From Mariannaea sp. PMI_226 (lineage: Eukaryota > Ascomycota > Sordariomycetes > Hypocreales > Nectriaceae): a stretch of 64,000 nucleotides of DNA. Each line of letters begins with the position of its first letter. Positions within the stretch are counted from its first letter, which is position 1. The notes below the pieces were generated by a model that saw only the letters and a list, made by a program, of their open reading frames with translations, was not told where the DNA came from and searched no databases. A program made the translations under genes and the position numbers. Shown piece after piece: positions 21,810 to 34,022 of this stretch. Where the stretch lies: assembly GCA_024336345.1 (NCBI GenBank), contig JANFOG010000003.1, positions 502,501-566,500 of the forward strand, given 5' to 3'.

Positions 21810-22586
21810 CGTATGAAATGAAGGGCTTGGGGGGGCATTCTACAGAAGCTTGTGCACAGAACACACATACTTGGCTCCGTTCTAGTCCGGAGCGATTCAT
21901 ATTTCATTCTCCAAAAAGGAGTTGGTACCAATTAATGGAATCAATCAATTGAAAGAAAAGAGCTCCTCAAATCATGACGAATGTTTTCTCGCCCTTGTCC
22001 TAGTAATCAATGGGATGATGATGTTGAAGAGTGCATATGTATCTGCGGAATACTCTGAAGACCTCATGCAAGCTGTCTCGAGACAATGAGATTTTATCCC
22101 AAGTAATTGCGCATGACGAGTTTTGAATGGCCTCATTCATTCTCAAGCAACATCCCCGCAGCATCCTGCTCTGTGAGTACGTACTGTCACTGAGGGGTTC
22201 CAGGTTTCCGTTGCGATGAGCTCAGGCGTCACATTGATAATTTGATGAGGACTAGCTCGCTTGCCGCTTTAATTGCTATCTGTCCTTTCTGCCATTACGC
22301 CGAAATAATTACGTTCGTGTGAAGCACAGGGCAATTCAGCCGAAACAAGGCTCTGCAGCCCAAAAAGTTCTAGCCTAAAAGCAGCGAGACGATAATCTTG
22401 ACCCAGTTTTATACCGATGCAGGTTGATCATTTTCAATCCAATTCTGCCCGAGGAACGGATTCTCAAAACTCGTCACGTGATATTCTAGCGCCCGGTTGT
22501 TCCCTGGAGAAGTTCGGCAAATACTATCAACAACCATCAGGACCAACTTTCCGCTCCCTTCTTCGATACCGCAATCCTTCTTCACA
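21810..22586. other. Spacer between EGD2 and ATP7
   Basis: 3' region of EGD2 and promoter of ATP7. It is moderately AT-rich, and I see no gene or clear element. Confidence 0.6.
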
Positions 22587-23337
22587 ATGGCGACGACTGT
22601 AAGTCCAATTCACTCATTGGCGCGTTGAATTGACATCAAACTTCTGCAATTGATGCACCCGTGGCAATAGCGCTCCCCCGATCGGCTCTCGAACCGTTGA
22701 GCTAATTTTCTCTTCACCACACAGCGAAGCGCAGCTCTCAAGCTCGACTGGACCAAGGTCACCAGCTCCTTGGGTCTCCGTGGCCAGACCGTTGCCTCTC
22801 TCCAGGCCTTCAAGAAGCGCAACGAGGACGCCCGCCGCAAGCTCCAGCAGCTCTCCGAGCAGCCCACGACCGTCGACTTCTCCGCCTACCGATCTATCCT
22901 CAAGAACCAGGCCGTCATCGACGAGATCGAGAAGCGATTCAGCGCCTTCAAGCCCACTACCTACGATGTGTCTCGACAGCTGAAGGCCATCGATGCTTTC
23001 GAGGCTGAGGCCGTCAAGAACGCCGAGGCCACCAAGCAGGCCGTCGACCTTGAGCTTAAGGATCTTGCTGCTACCCTGAAGAACATTGAGGAGGCCCGAC
23101 CCTTCGAGGACCTCACTGTCGTACGTATCATTGAGCGCCTATTCTTAGCCACGATTTTCACACTTTACAGGACGAGGTTGCCGCCGCCGAGAAGTCGATC
23201 GACGAGAAGACTGCTCAGCTCGTTTCCAAGGGCCGATGGATGGTGCCGGGCTACAAGGTACGTTATGCTGCTACCGGGACGCCTATCAGTTCTAACACAC
23301 TCTACAGGAGAAGTTCGGTGATCTTGCTATGGTTTAA
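22587..23337 (+). CDS. ATP7: F1Fo ATP synthase subunit d
   Basis: Peripheral-stalk subunit of mitochondrial ATP synthase. Four exons are inferred: 22587-22598 (12 nt), 22725-23120, 23171-23257 and 23308-23337 (30 nt), giving 174 residues, the normal length. Family wording includes [71 protein letters not shown] and the C-terminal [18 protein letters not shown]. The first exon codes only for MATT and the last only for EKFGDLAMV plus stop, so a simple ORF scan would miss both ends. All introns have GT-AG ends and keep frame. Confidence 0.96.
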
Positions 23338-24652
23338 TCAATTAGCGACTTCCTTTTCCCGGCTTGGCTCAGTGTACTCTAGTATTGTAGATACGAGAAC
23401 CCGAGGCAAAACGCATGTTTTCCTCACATACAATCATCTACGATTTCCCTCTGTGTTCAATTCGACTGCTCCATTAATCGCTTGCTTGATCTGTCATTTG
23501 TGTGAGTTGACCTGGGTTAAAATAGCCCAAGATTCGGTCAATGAGACTTAGGGGGGGCTGCTGTACAGTTTTTTTTTTATATCTTTGGATTGTCTATTTG
23601 GACCCTTGTATCATCACTTGTGAACCAGCATCTCTTTCAGAGAGTCTGATCTTTGGTTCATTAATATTTCCAGGACAAATCTTCTCAAGAATCATTGCCG
23701 ATTTGTACGCTTTACTGGAGAAAGACTCATCACGGCGAGACTCCGCTAAAACGGCTACAGATGAAGAGCTGTCAGTGTCTAATGTTGAAACATGAATCAT
23801 ATTCGACAACGTATTAGCAACTAGTCTTAATTATACATTGATTTGCCCGCCTACTCGGTCACTAAGTGTTTGAACTACTAGGTTCAGCAGTTCCGCGGAT
23901 GTGCGATTACATATGAACTGACACCCACATCACCTGTGTTGTCTTAACATGGCACTCGTATTGCTCACCCGTATACGCCTTAATCAGATGCTAATCCAAG
24001 CGCCGGAGCAAGTACAGTTCGGCTGTTGATTTATATGCGCCACCAAAGAGTTGGCACTTTGACCTAGCTACCCTAGATGACGACAGGTAGGATGCAGTGT
24101 TTCTCAAATCCAAAGCTTGTACCATCTTGAGTACCTATCTTTACCTTGAACATAGCTGTGAACGATATAAGAGATATGATTGAGGTGATAATTGCTGCTA
24201 TGCGATTATCATTTCGTAATAAAACACAGCGCGCCGCCTTGCTGTCCCTACATAATAGGCTGCTTCCTTTGTTAATGACCTGAACCCTTGAGCCCCAAGG
24301 TAAGATACCTAAATGCATTAGATTTGAGTAAAATCTTCTAGGTTGACTCTTTAAAACAAATAAGAGCATTGAAAACAGATGCGATTCCAAAGAGCTTTCC
24401 CCATTAGCCGTCTTATATTACATTTCAGAGGTCGATCTGCTTTAGCCTAATCTACGCGGATCCCCCACGAAGCCTGATATATAAGTGTGGAGATGAAGTT
24501 CAGACTACCCCTCGATAGAGGCATGTTTGCCGGTGAATATCATTCCACCAGTGATGTTCAAGCCAGGCTATCGTCTAAGTATTATAATGAAAGCAGCTGG
24601 AACTTCGACTGCGCATTAGACCTTGTGCTCGTTTATTATCGGTTCATCTAAG
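23338..24652. other. AT-rich spacer upstream of the hydrolase gene
   Basis: 1.3 kb without a recognisable gene. The sequence becomes AT-rich and stop-rich after about 23400. A TATATAAG box lies at 24478-24485, about 170 nt before the hydrolase ATG. Decayed mobile sequence is possible but no terminal repeats or transposase wording are seen. Confidence 0.5.
24478..24485 (+). promoter_or_regulatory. TATA box of the hydrolase gene
   Basis: TATATAAG about 170 nt upstream of the ATG at 24653. It suits a regulated gene, but the transcription start is unknown. Confidence 0.45.
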
Positions 24653-25663
24653 ATGGAATTTCCAGACCCCGAGCTCAAAGCCTATGTCTTCCAAACAGCG
24701 CCTCCGATGCACCCCGCGTGGTTGGAGTACGAAAAGGAGTTAGAGAAACGAGGGCCACCACCAACATATGAATCGGTGCTCCAGAGACAGCCCATTTATG
24801 CGCAAGAATGCCGCGAGATTCACTCAAGGCTGATGGCCCCAGGGGCCCGAGACCATGCCCTTTCTCAAGGAGTTGAGAAGAGGGAATTCACTATTCCGTC
24901 TTCACTTGATGGTACAGCGATTCCTATTCTTCAACTTGACTTGGCTGAGAATCAGAGTCAGGATCCAGAAGTGGTCATTATTTATTATCATGGAGGTGGC
25001 TTGGTCATTGGAGAAGCGGATAGTGAGGAACATTCGTGCCGGCACTTAATGAAGTCTGGCGTGGAACGAGTGCGGCTCTATTCCGTTGGATACAGGCTTA
25101 TGCCCACATGGGCAGCATCTGTCTGTCTCTCTGATTCTATGGACGGCTTCAACGCACTCAGGAGTAAGACTGGGAAGACGATCATTGTGGGTAGTTCAAG
25201 TGGTGGACAAATGGCGAGTGCGGTCTCCCAAGCAGCTCCTATAGGCACTGTCCATGGAGTGCTGCTGCGATGTCCTGTTACAGCCGACCGTCCGAGTGGC
25301 ATTGAATACATCCCAGAGAGGCTACAGCCATATCATACCAGCGCAACACCTTCGTTTGTTAACTCTCTGCTTGGATACCTGCTGAGAGATGTTCCCAGAG
25401 ATGGTCTCGAGAGACTACCCCTCGAAGCTACACGACAGGAAATACAACATCTTCCACGTACCTGGATTCAACTGGCGACTAACGACACGCTTTACTCTGA
25501 TGGACTCTGTTATGCAATGATTTTGAGGGACGCAGGGGTAGAAGTGCAAATTGCATTGGAGAAAGGCTGGCCGCATACATTCTGGCTGAAGGCTCATGAG
25601 ATGCCGCAGTCGTTGGAGGCTGAAAAGCGCATGATAGATGGCTTAAAATGGATTCTAGAATGA
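24653..25663 (+). CDS. Alpha/beta hydrolase, HSL-type esterase/lipase
   Basis: Intronless gene of 336 residues in the alpha/beta hydrolase-3 (hormone-sensitive-lipase-like) family. These enzymes hydrolyse ester bonds, and in fungal metabolism often act on small acetylated or lactone substrates. The oxyanion motif HGGG starts at H113. The nucleophile motif GSSSG has S182 as the likely catalytic serine. The acid is probably D278 in NDTLYSDG (another acid nearby is possible), and the histidine is H308 in WPHTF. There is no signal peptide, so the enzyme is likely cytosolic. The start is the first ATG in the frame. It stands alone between wide AT-rich spacers and is not beside a synthase or transporter, so no pathway can be assigned. 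Confidence 0.88.
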   Translation: MEFPDPELKAYVFQTAPPMHPAWLEYEKELEKRGPPPTYESVLQRQPIYAQECREIHSRLMAPGARDHALSQGVEKREFTIPSSLDGTAIPILQLDLAENQSQDPEVVIIYYHGGGLVIGEADSEEHSCRHLMKSGVERVRLYSVGYRLMPTWAASVCLSDSMDGFNALRSKTGKTIIVGSSSGGQMASAVSQAAPIGTVHGVLLRCPVTADRPSGIEYIPERLQPYHTSATPSFVNSLLGYLLRDVPRDGLERLPLEATRQEIQHLPRTWIQLATNDTLYSDGLCYAMILRDAGVEVQIALEKGWPHTFWLKAHEMPQSLEAEKRMIDGLKWILE

Positions 25664-27056
25664 CGAGATAGACAAGACCATTCGATGAGCTAATGGGGTG
25701 TCATTTGGCGAAACAGTCTCGCAACCTCGCCTATTCTCCGTGATATTCTATTACCAGACACTCTGGTCCAGTTTCTTGATTCCCCACACCTGCTTATTTA
25801 TTAATTTCTACCTGGGATGCAAAAAAAATGACCAGTTGACTATTTCGAAAGCCAACCTAGTTCTCCAAGTCATTTGGACTTCAGTCGATGAGGTTGCGAG
25901 GAAACATGGACTTCCGCGAGCTAGTGCCCCTCCTGGTTTTCAATGATGCTGCAAGTAAAGACTCGTCGAATGCCGTAGATTCGTACACATGTGGCCTGTT
26001 ACGGCCAAGCAATGTTGAAGCAACTGAGAGGGCTTTCAGAGCCCACCATCATCGTAGAGCGAACCAGAGGGTTGATGTGCCTCGGCGACGCAGGGGAAAG
26101 ACGGTATAGAAACTGGATCATTAGCAGATATTTAGCTGTCCAATGCACTCTGATAGTGAAAGCAAGCCAGCAGATCATGTAGGGTTGGAACAATAGGGTA
26201 AAAAGAGTCATAGACCTTCAGCAGCTTTACTCTTCAAACTACTGATGCACTGACTAGACGATAATAGCCCTTGGGCCTATAGTGAAGAAGCAGGATACGA
26301 GACTCGGATATGATTCTGAGACCGCTCAGGACCAGATGGCCCGCCACGCTAGACAGAATGGTCAGGCTGTGTCATAGAAATGAAATGTGCGTCAAGATTC
26401 GCTCCGGCTAATATGTTAATATGCCAATTCAAGATATTTTGAGCCTGGCCGATCTACTTGACTTATTGTATCCCGCAAAACAGAGCTAAGTATTGTGTGA
26501 TAGTCATTGGATATTAGTAGTTATTGCTATAGCCTATCGGACGCTCCAGGCTTCCTGGAAAGCGAACACAATAGATACTTGGACAGGGGAGTAATGAACA
26601 GGCATTCAGAACCCGCTTGATTTGCATCTAGCTTTCGAAGTCATAATTAACCCATGGCGGCCTAGCGAAGAATAGCCCATGTCGTGAGTCGAAATAATAC
26701 CCTCGGGCGACCAGATAATGTGCTTCGAAGGCGGTCGTTTATGATATTCAGTGATTCTAGACGAGGAATTAAGTAGAGAGACACATTGGAATAGAGCAGA
26801 AAAGATAAAAAAAAGTATAGGGCTTAGATCACGAAAAGACACTTGACCCCATCATACTTCTCTCCTTCACATGTAAGCTCCTAGATCTAAAGAAAAAGAA
26901 AACACCTAGAATATCCCGCAAAATCCCTCCAAGGATGAACAATATCTACTAATGTGCAAACAAAACCCGGTCCTCAACTCCCACGGCGATGCTCATATCT
27001 CTGTCTTGAGGTCGTTGAATTTGGCTTGTTGGTTGTAGTTTTTCTTGATTTTTTTT
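25664..27056. other. AT-rich spacer downstream of the hydrolase gene
   Basis: 1.4 kb with many stops in all frames and no recognisable protein. It mirrors the AT-rich spacer on the other side of the hydrolase gene. No terminal repeats are seen. Confidence 0.5.
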
Positions 27057-27681
27057 TCATGGGCGTGCAAACTTGGCGGTCCATTCCTTGGCAGTAGCAA
27101 TAGCAGCCTGCTCATTCTCCTTCCAGCTCTTGGCGACGTCGGCGGCGAGAGGATCATCGGGATTCGGGGCACCGAGAAGGGCCTGGATCGAGAGGAGAAT
27201 GGTTCGGATCTGGAGGGCGGGTGACCAGTTATCTATAAGTAGATAACGTTAGTATGTATGGTAAGCTATAGGCACCAAATCCAGAACGTACTCTTCAAAA
27301 CGTCCAAACAGATACGACCAAGTTTATCGACATTGGGATGGAAGATCTTGGTAAGGAAACGAATCTTGGGAGGAGTCATGGGGTAGTCATCTGGTAGGAA
27401 AAGCTCGAGTTTGAAGATGCCACCTATAGACGTCAGTCATGAAAGGCGCCCCGGGCGTCTTGGTACCGCGAACCTTCGTATGGGGACTGAGCAGGGCCGT
27501 GGATCTCGACATCGAAATAACGGAGGTTATCCTCATGGGGGACTGCGCTGATTCCAGGAACACTACGGACGAAAGCCAGTCAGATGCGGTGTCTTTGAGT
27601 CAAAGCTGAGAGTATGGAAACGACTTACGGCTCGGCCATGAGCCGTTCCGTCTCCTTGATAATGCGCTTTGGCAAGGCCAT
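27057..27681 (-). CDS. UBC13: Ubiquitin-conjugating enzyme E2 N (Ubc13)
   Basis: E2 enzyme that, with the variant Mms2/Uev1, builds Lys63-linked ubiquitin chains used in error-free postreplication repair. Four exons are inferred: 27681-27629, 27562-27474, 27423-27292 and 27232-27057, giving 149 residues, as expected. The UBC fold covers the whole protein: [54 protein letters not shown]. The active-site cysteine lies in the motif [18 protein letters not shown]. The C-terminus is [11 protein letters not shown]. The second intron uses a weaker donor (GTTCGC), which frame and family sequence still support. It is head to head with MTC5, with 852 bp between the two ATGs. Confidence 0.97.
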
Positions 27682-28533
27682 GTTGAAGATGTATGAGAAA
27701 ACGAAACCGAACGACGAGGAGCTAGTTAGAGAGACGAGACGAGACAGTTGCAAGTTCTTGTCGGAACGAGGCGGGGCAAAAGCAAAATAGGTGCTAATGA
27801 GGGGCGCCGGACAGTTGGAACGGTTGACTGCACTGCTCCAAGATGAGTGGAGATCGAGTAGGAGCAAAGTGTGAAAAGGGTTGATGGACAGGGTCGAGAG
27901 AAAAGAGAATGATGATTCTAGAGACGGTCTAGTGACAAACAAGAGGAAGAAAGTGCAGGCCAGTAGGATGTGGGATGTTTGCAGAGGCGTAATCCCCATG
28001 CATTTGCCCGACGCTCTGGGGCACTCAAAGCACTTGAGCACCACGATACATGGCGGGGGACTTTACAGAGCGCTTCAGCACCAAGTACAGTGCGTACTAC
28101 CCCACGTAAACTGGCAAGGAGGATACCTTCCATTACCTCACTTGCGCCTTGCCTGACAAGGTACGTACCTACGCTAGCTCCATGCTTTCCATTCCCCATC
28201 GGTTTACTGCGTAAATCCTGCCGGCGACGGGAGTCTAAGGACGGACCCTGGAGGATCCTCCCTAGTACCTCAGGTCTCACATCGCGACTTCACATCCAAT
28301 CCAATCCAAACGAAGCCATCCCATCTCCATCAGCGAAAGGGGCCCCTTGTGAGCTGTCGCTCCATCAGCAGATTTGTCGCGGAGTCTTCTTGAGATGTCA
28401 GCGTGATTCACAGGCTTTGAGTGGCCGCGCAACTTCAGTTGCGGCACCTCAAAAACATCCATTGTAGACATCACATGAGCTTCGACATGACGATTGAAGA
28501 GTTTCGCGACAGCTCCTTGTCACGGTCTTCACC
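27682..28533. promoter_or_regulatory. Divergent promoter of UBC13 and MTC5
   Basis: Region between two head-to-head genes, so it must drive both. No TATA box stands out. It holds an AGGTACGTACCTACG motif near 28158-28172. The open frames in it are not recognisable proteins. Confidence 0.55.
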
Positions 28534-31500
28534 ATGCCCTCCTTCGACCAACTAACAGACTCGCCCAAGAAGGGCAAAATCATCAAGTCTGCTTTGGATA
28601 GTGAAAGCTTTGAGGTGGATGGAACCATTCACGTTGAAGGCATTGTCGGCTCCGCCACCATCGCCCCGTCAGGGAGAGATGTCGCCTTGGCTTCGTCAGT
28701 TACTCCCACTAAGTGAACATGTCCTCGCTCTCACACAACCGACTGACCTGGTTTACAGACCCGAAGGACTTGCTATTATTGATTTAGATTCTCCATACAG
28801 CCCACCACGACGCCTGCGCAGCCATGGTATGCCCTGGCTCGTTGTTGATGTGCAGTGGTCGCCTTTTGCTACTCGGGATTATTGGATTGTATCAACAGCC
28901 AACCACCGCGCACTAGTCTGGAACCTGAACTCCAGAGAGGAATCAAGTGCAGGCGCCATTGAACATTCGTTACAGGGCCACAGTCGAGCCATCACCGACG
29001 TCAACTGGTCTGCTCACCATCCCGACCTTCTTGCGACATGCTCCGTGGATGGCTACATCCATGCGTGGGATCTTCGACGACCGCGGCAACCTGTATTAAC
29101 ATGGTGCGATTGGTCATCTGGGGCATCACAGGTGAAGTACAATCGCCAAAATCCGCATGTCCTTGCTTCAGCCCATGACCAGTTTCTCCATATCTGGGAT
29201 GACCGGAGGACTTCTCAATGCATTAAAACTATCAACGCCCACAAGTCTAAAATTTATGGCTTGGATTGGAATCGCGTTCGATCGACAGCAATCGTCTCAT
29301 GCTCAATTGACAAGAGCATCAGGTTCTGGGACTACACTAACGAGGACAATCAACCAGAGCACATCATCGAGACTGGATTTCCAGTATGGAGAGCACGGCA
29401 CACTCCTTTCGGAGAAGGAGTACTTGCTATGCCACAAAATGAGCCCGGTGACCTTTATCTTTATGATGTGAGAAGGCGTGAAGGAGACTGCATTACTGCA
29501 TCGACCGACCCAGTTGTTGTATTCCCAGGCCATGGGGACCACAAAGCGAAGGAGTTCCTCTGGAGGACTCGAGGAGGAGTGACAGATGATGGAATTGATA
29601 ACCGCGAGTTCCAGCTCGTGTCATGGGGCACTGATAACGAATTGAGACTTCAGGGTGTCGATGCGCATTACCTTGCAGCCGTTGGCCATACTCGAGGAGC
29701 GCGTCTTACCCATAAACTGAACCTGACCCGCAAGGGCGCTACATACAAGAGTTTTCGTACCATAGACGATCTCTCTAGCCGTGATCGAAAGGCTGCAACG
29801 ATGAGTGACCATCGGCCGGGAACACAAAGCAGCAATTTTCGACAGAGCGCTCTGACCATCGGCATGCGCTCGGCGGCAAACTCGAACCGCCGCACAAGTG
29901 TGGCTTGGCGAGGCCCATCTATGAAGGCCAAAGTGGCCAAGGGAAGAGCTTCGGATCGAACCCAGTCGCAAATCGGTTGGATGAAGGGCATTGCGATTAC
30001 CAAAAGGAAATCCTCGGCAGAGACGTCAAAGCGGCATCCATCGAAGGACTCTGGAATCTTCAGCCATGCATATCTAGACGACGAATGGGGGGAGCCCGAT
30101 ACCATCCAAGAGGAGCTTCTTCGCATCAGTACCCAGCTTCCAAAAGTGTCCTGGGATAACATTGACATGGAAAATCTCACTCTTAATGCTTCACTGAATG
30201 GACCGTGGGGAACAGATGGAGAAACCATATTTATCAAGGTTAGGATCGATATTCCGACGAGCTATCCAAAAGGGAAAGCACCTAGGTTTGTGATCGAAAA
30301 GACCTCATTCATGCCGACAGACATTCACAAGAAGATTGAACGTGAAATCCACCAGCTAGCTGGTCAGTTTGTTTCCAGGAAGCAGAACTGCCTTGAGGTC
30401 GCCTTCACCTATCTTCTTGGTGAAATTGATCTCGAAACTAGCACGACCTTCTTCAAGAACGTCAAAGATCTGGACGACGAGCTCGATGCACTGGCAGACG
30501 AGAGTTCAAGTGAATCAGACGAGGACATTCCTGCAGGTGGTTCAGCTTCGATGTCTCAGGAACTTATGCCTCATACTGATGCGGACACGACACTGGCTCC
30601 CCCAAATCGTACCATCATACCACCGCCACCGAGGACCTGCGGAGCAAGATTCTCTCATAATGGACGATTGATCTGTTTCTTTCCTACTAAAGAGGAAAAG
30701 GCACGCGCATTGTTCTCCACCACCCTGGATGCCTATAGGGAACGTCCTAAAGGAGAGCCGTTCTTTGCAGGCTTCGGCAGGATTGCCCACGAGCTAGGTC
30801 CAAGGCAAAGGTTTACGAGCGAGAACGCTTCTGGTTCTGATGATGATTCTCACTCGGATGAATCAGGTTCCTCATCCTCATCATCAACTGATTCCGAATC
30901 AACGGCCATGCACAAGATCAATATCTGGTATCATCCAGGCCGACAGTTCAGGAAGACATGGAGTGAGGATCGGTCTGTTCGGTCAAGTGGTGGCGGAACA
31001 GGTGCGGGAACTGGGACTGGGACTGGGACGAGTCGTCGGCGTCTAGGTCGACCTCGAAACCTAATATCCATACACGATTTGAGGGCCATGTTGCCCTCAA
31101 AAGAGGAGCTTGCTCGAGAATACGCCATTTTTGGTGATGGAGCTGAAGTTTGTGAGCATAACGCGCAGGTTGCCGAAAAATACGGTGCTGCAGACTTGGT
31201 TCACATCTGGCGCTATCTGGGGCTACTACTCAAGAGGGGTATCCCACTTGAATTTCTACCTCAAAATCAGAGGCGACAATCCATCTTGGTCATCGCTCAC
31301 GATGTCGTATCCCGTTGTCAGGCTGACACCTCACCCTCTGGAGCCGTTGAGAGCAATAGCAATCTATCAGGGAGGGTGAAATGGGGCGAGCACCCGCTTG
31401 CAAAGGTATTTATCGCGGATCTATTCAAGTACTTTGAGAAAATCGCCGATATCCAAATGTTGGCTATGCTTTCCTGCATTTTTGGCGATTCGTCCGCCGA

Positions 31501-32980
31501 GGATAGCGTGGCCTACTTCGAGTCGCGCTTGACCCAGCCAGAGACACCATTGCCCATGAAGGCGCCGGCTTTCTCCCTTGATTACTTCCCAACAGATGCT
31601 TCAATTTGGAACATGTACAGTCGGAGCTATACCAATTCTGCGGTGACAACACCAATGACCATGCACACACCCCATTATGCAGGATCTCAAGCTTCTGATG
31701 ACGGACTTTGGGGCGGAGATCCGGCGTCAAATTCCTATTCATGCGGAGAGACACCACCGAATCATTTCAAAGGCTATCTCGGGGACTTAGAACCACCTCC
31801 AAGCGTGTCTACGTCGCCCAACACACGGATAGTGCAGCGCCCAAACTCAGGCTTTGCATCGGCTCTTGCTGCCAACTTGCCTCGCACCTTTAGTGCAGCA
31901 ACTTCAGCGGCGACATCCTCATCTCCGCCCAACCAGATCAGAAAGAAGCTTAGTCCCGCAGAGACAATCCTTAGTAATCTTGCTCCGGGCATGGGCCAAA
32001 ACTACAGTGGCTCAACGGCGATGGACTCAAGCGGTGGCCGAACGTCACTCTCTGATGATGATTATCGCAGAGATGACTACGTTTCGTTGGTGCCGGTGAA
32101 TGTTTCAGTCGTCATGGAAGACCAAACCATCTTTGATGATGATGGATGGCTGAGCACGCCGTTACTTGAGCCAAACAGGGCGGGCGCCTACGCCAATTAC
32201 CGATATGCTTACGCAGAAATGCTACAGATGTGGAGACAGCCATTGGCTCGTCTAGAGGTTATGAAGTTCAACGTACTAAAGGAGGACATGGAAGGGAGAC
32301 ACATGGATAACAGTTACCATGATTCGACAGCAGGCCATGAAGGGGCTGTTGCTAATGGTGCTAACCACCACACAAATACATCTCCCATTGTCATGGGAAA
32401 GAGGGATCATCTTCAGGCCATACTGGCATCAGGCCGTGGCCTGGATGTTGCTGGAGTTTGTCGGATTCACGAAACGCAACTCGAGCCTCTCCGCTACACC
32501 TCTACAGATTCCACAGTTGGCGGTGCTGTGGGTACTTGCGATCGTTGCCACCGTCTACAGAGCCAATTGCGGTGTGTTTACTGCCTGGAACCGATCGATG
32601 CACTCTTCCCACCCTGTTTGGCGTGTGGATGTGCTAGTCATGAAGCTTGCCTTGCTGAGTGGCATGCCGCTGGAGAAACGCAGTGTCCTGCTGGCGATGA
32701 GTGCAACTGTGTGGAGGAAGCCGCAGACGGCCAGGTTGAATCGTGGACTGCACTTCAAGGAGCCATGCTTAAAGGGCAACGGTCGTTGCCTATGCTGCCT
32801 GGACCAGCGGTCGGCAGTGATGACGACAAGGCCAATGGCTGGGAGAGGGTCGAGTCGACCGTGCCAACAAGGATGCAGGGGCTGTCATCAATGAGTATGA
32901 GTATCAGCAGACTCAAAAAATCAGCGGGAGAGTGGTCCCGGACATCCAGTCTCAGGAGGGGTGATAGGAGCCGGCTGTAG
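28534..32980 (+). CDS. MTC5: WD40/RWD/RING protein of the SEA complex (Mtc5, WDR59 homologue)
   Basis: Component of the SEA (GATOR2-like) complex on the vacuole, which supports TORC1 activation by amino acids. Two exons are inferred, 28534-28694 and 28759-32980, giving 1460 residues. The 64-nt intron joins SGRDVALAS to PEGLAIIDLDSPYSPPR, the expected WDR59 N-terminus. WD40 repeats fill about residues 50-390 (HSRAITDVNWSAHHPDLLAT, INAHKSKIYGLDWN). An RWD domain lies at about 495-610 (IQEELLRISTQLPKVSWDNI). Then come long Ser/Asp/Gly-rich stretches and a Gly-Thr repeat near 755. A RING-like zinc module sits at about 1313-1370 (CDRCHRLQ, CVYCLEPI, CGCASHEACLAEWH). The length is within the range of filamentous fungal Mtc5. 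The open frame of the second exon runs back through the intron, so a one-exon model would give a wrong N-terminus. Confidence 0.93.
31005..31029 (+). repeat. In-gene GGGACT hexamer repeat in MTC5
   Basis: About four tandem copies of a GGGACT-type hexamer encode an alternating Gly-Thr run inside a low-complexity part of MTC5. Frame is kept for any copy number. The same unit (as CCCAGT) recurs at 36727-36755 upstream of the CFEM gene. Confidence 0.75.
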
Positions 32981-34022
32981 CGAGACAGCTCGGTAGAGGA
33001 TGTCGTACATTCTATGCCTATGTACCCAACCTGCGGTAGCATAGTAAATGTGTTAATTTGTAACTTTGATTGTACGGTTGAGCGATATGAAGCAATGAAG
33101 AATAGCTTTTGAATATCATTTTGTATGCATACTGCTGTTATGCTTGAGACATATTTTTTAGTTGTCTAGACATGTAATATACATGCTGCGCTTTTGACTT
33201 CATGGATGCTACCAAGACCTCCACTTTCGCAATCACTGCAGATCGCGGGCACCTGTCTAGACAAAGTAGGGAGCTTCTTGAGATTGAAGTTTTCACGTCC
33301 ATGGATTTCCTATCTATCTATCTATTTACTCGCGAATATCTTGATATGTAATCACGACCTACTGCAGGCAGGCAGAAGAGACCTGCTCTTGCCCGAACTA
33401 CCGATAGCTCCGGAAGCCCGGACAATCTGAATCCCGAAGTTGTAGATACCTGCCTAACTCACCTCCATTCATCCTTTTTTTTTTTCGCCGCTCTGCTTAT
33501 TTCCTGTGCTGTAGATATTCGATGTGCAGAACCCTTGACGTTTACACTGCACGAGGAGATTGCACCCCAGGATACAATCTACGGCCAGCCACCGACACAA
33601 TCAGGTACTAAACTATACAAGGAGCGAGGATCCTAGCGTGTTAGGTAAATATCCAGCATTTCCATCTCTTAACAGCAAAATAGTCCTACTCTATGATTTG
33701 ATCAAGTTCGGTTGCATAAACAACGGCAAACCGAGGATCGACCCCTGGTCTATCCGAGATGCCGATTGTTAGTACTAGGTTCCCGTTGTTGGTTCTGAGG
33801 TAAGCTAGCGCCTGTGTCTGTGTGGCTGCCTTGACCAAGTTCATTCTTCGTCCAATAGGTAAACACAGCGACAGTGACACACCATCAATTAACATATCAC
33901 ACAGTCGTCTGCCTAATACGTTCAACTCGCAGCTCCTTCTTCCATTTATTAGTTCGAGCTGTATCTCAAAGGAGAGAGCCAACCTCACATCTCCACGCCC
34001 TCTCACCACACATCGCACAGTC
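32981..34022. other. Spacer between MTC5 and metallophosphoesterase gene
   Basis: 3' region of MTC5 and promoter and leader of the next gene. A (CTAT)4 microsatellite is at about 33310-33326. An open frame runs into the next gene from upstream but has no ATG before 34023. No further gene is seen. Confidence 0.6.

Noticed and set aside
22681..22710. GGTTCGAGAG-like sequence on - inside the first ATP7 intron as a tRNA B box
   Set aside because: The stem beside the loop does not pair and no A box or acceptor stem is present.
33822..34022. Longer N-terminus for the metallophosphoesterase
   Set aside because: The frame is open upstream but contains no ATG before 34023.
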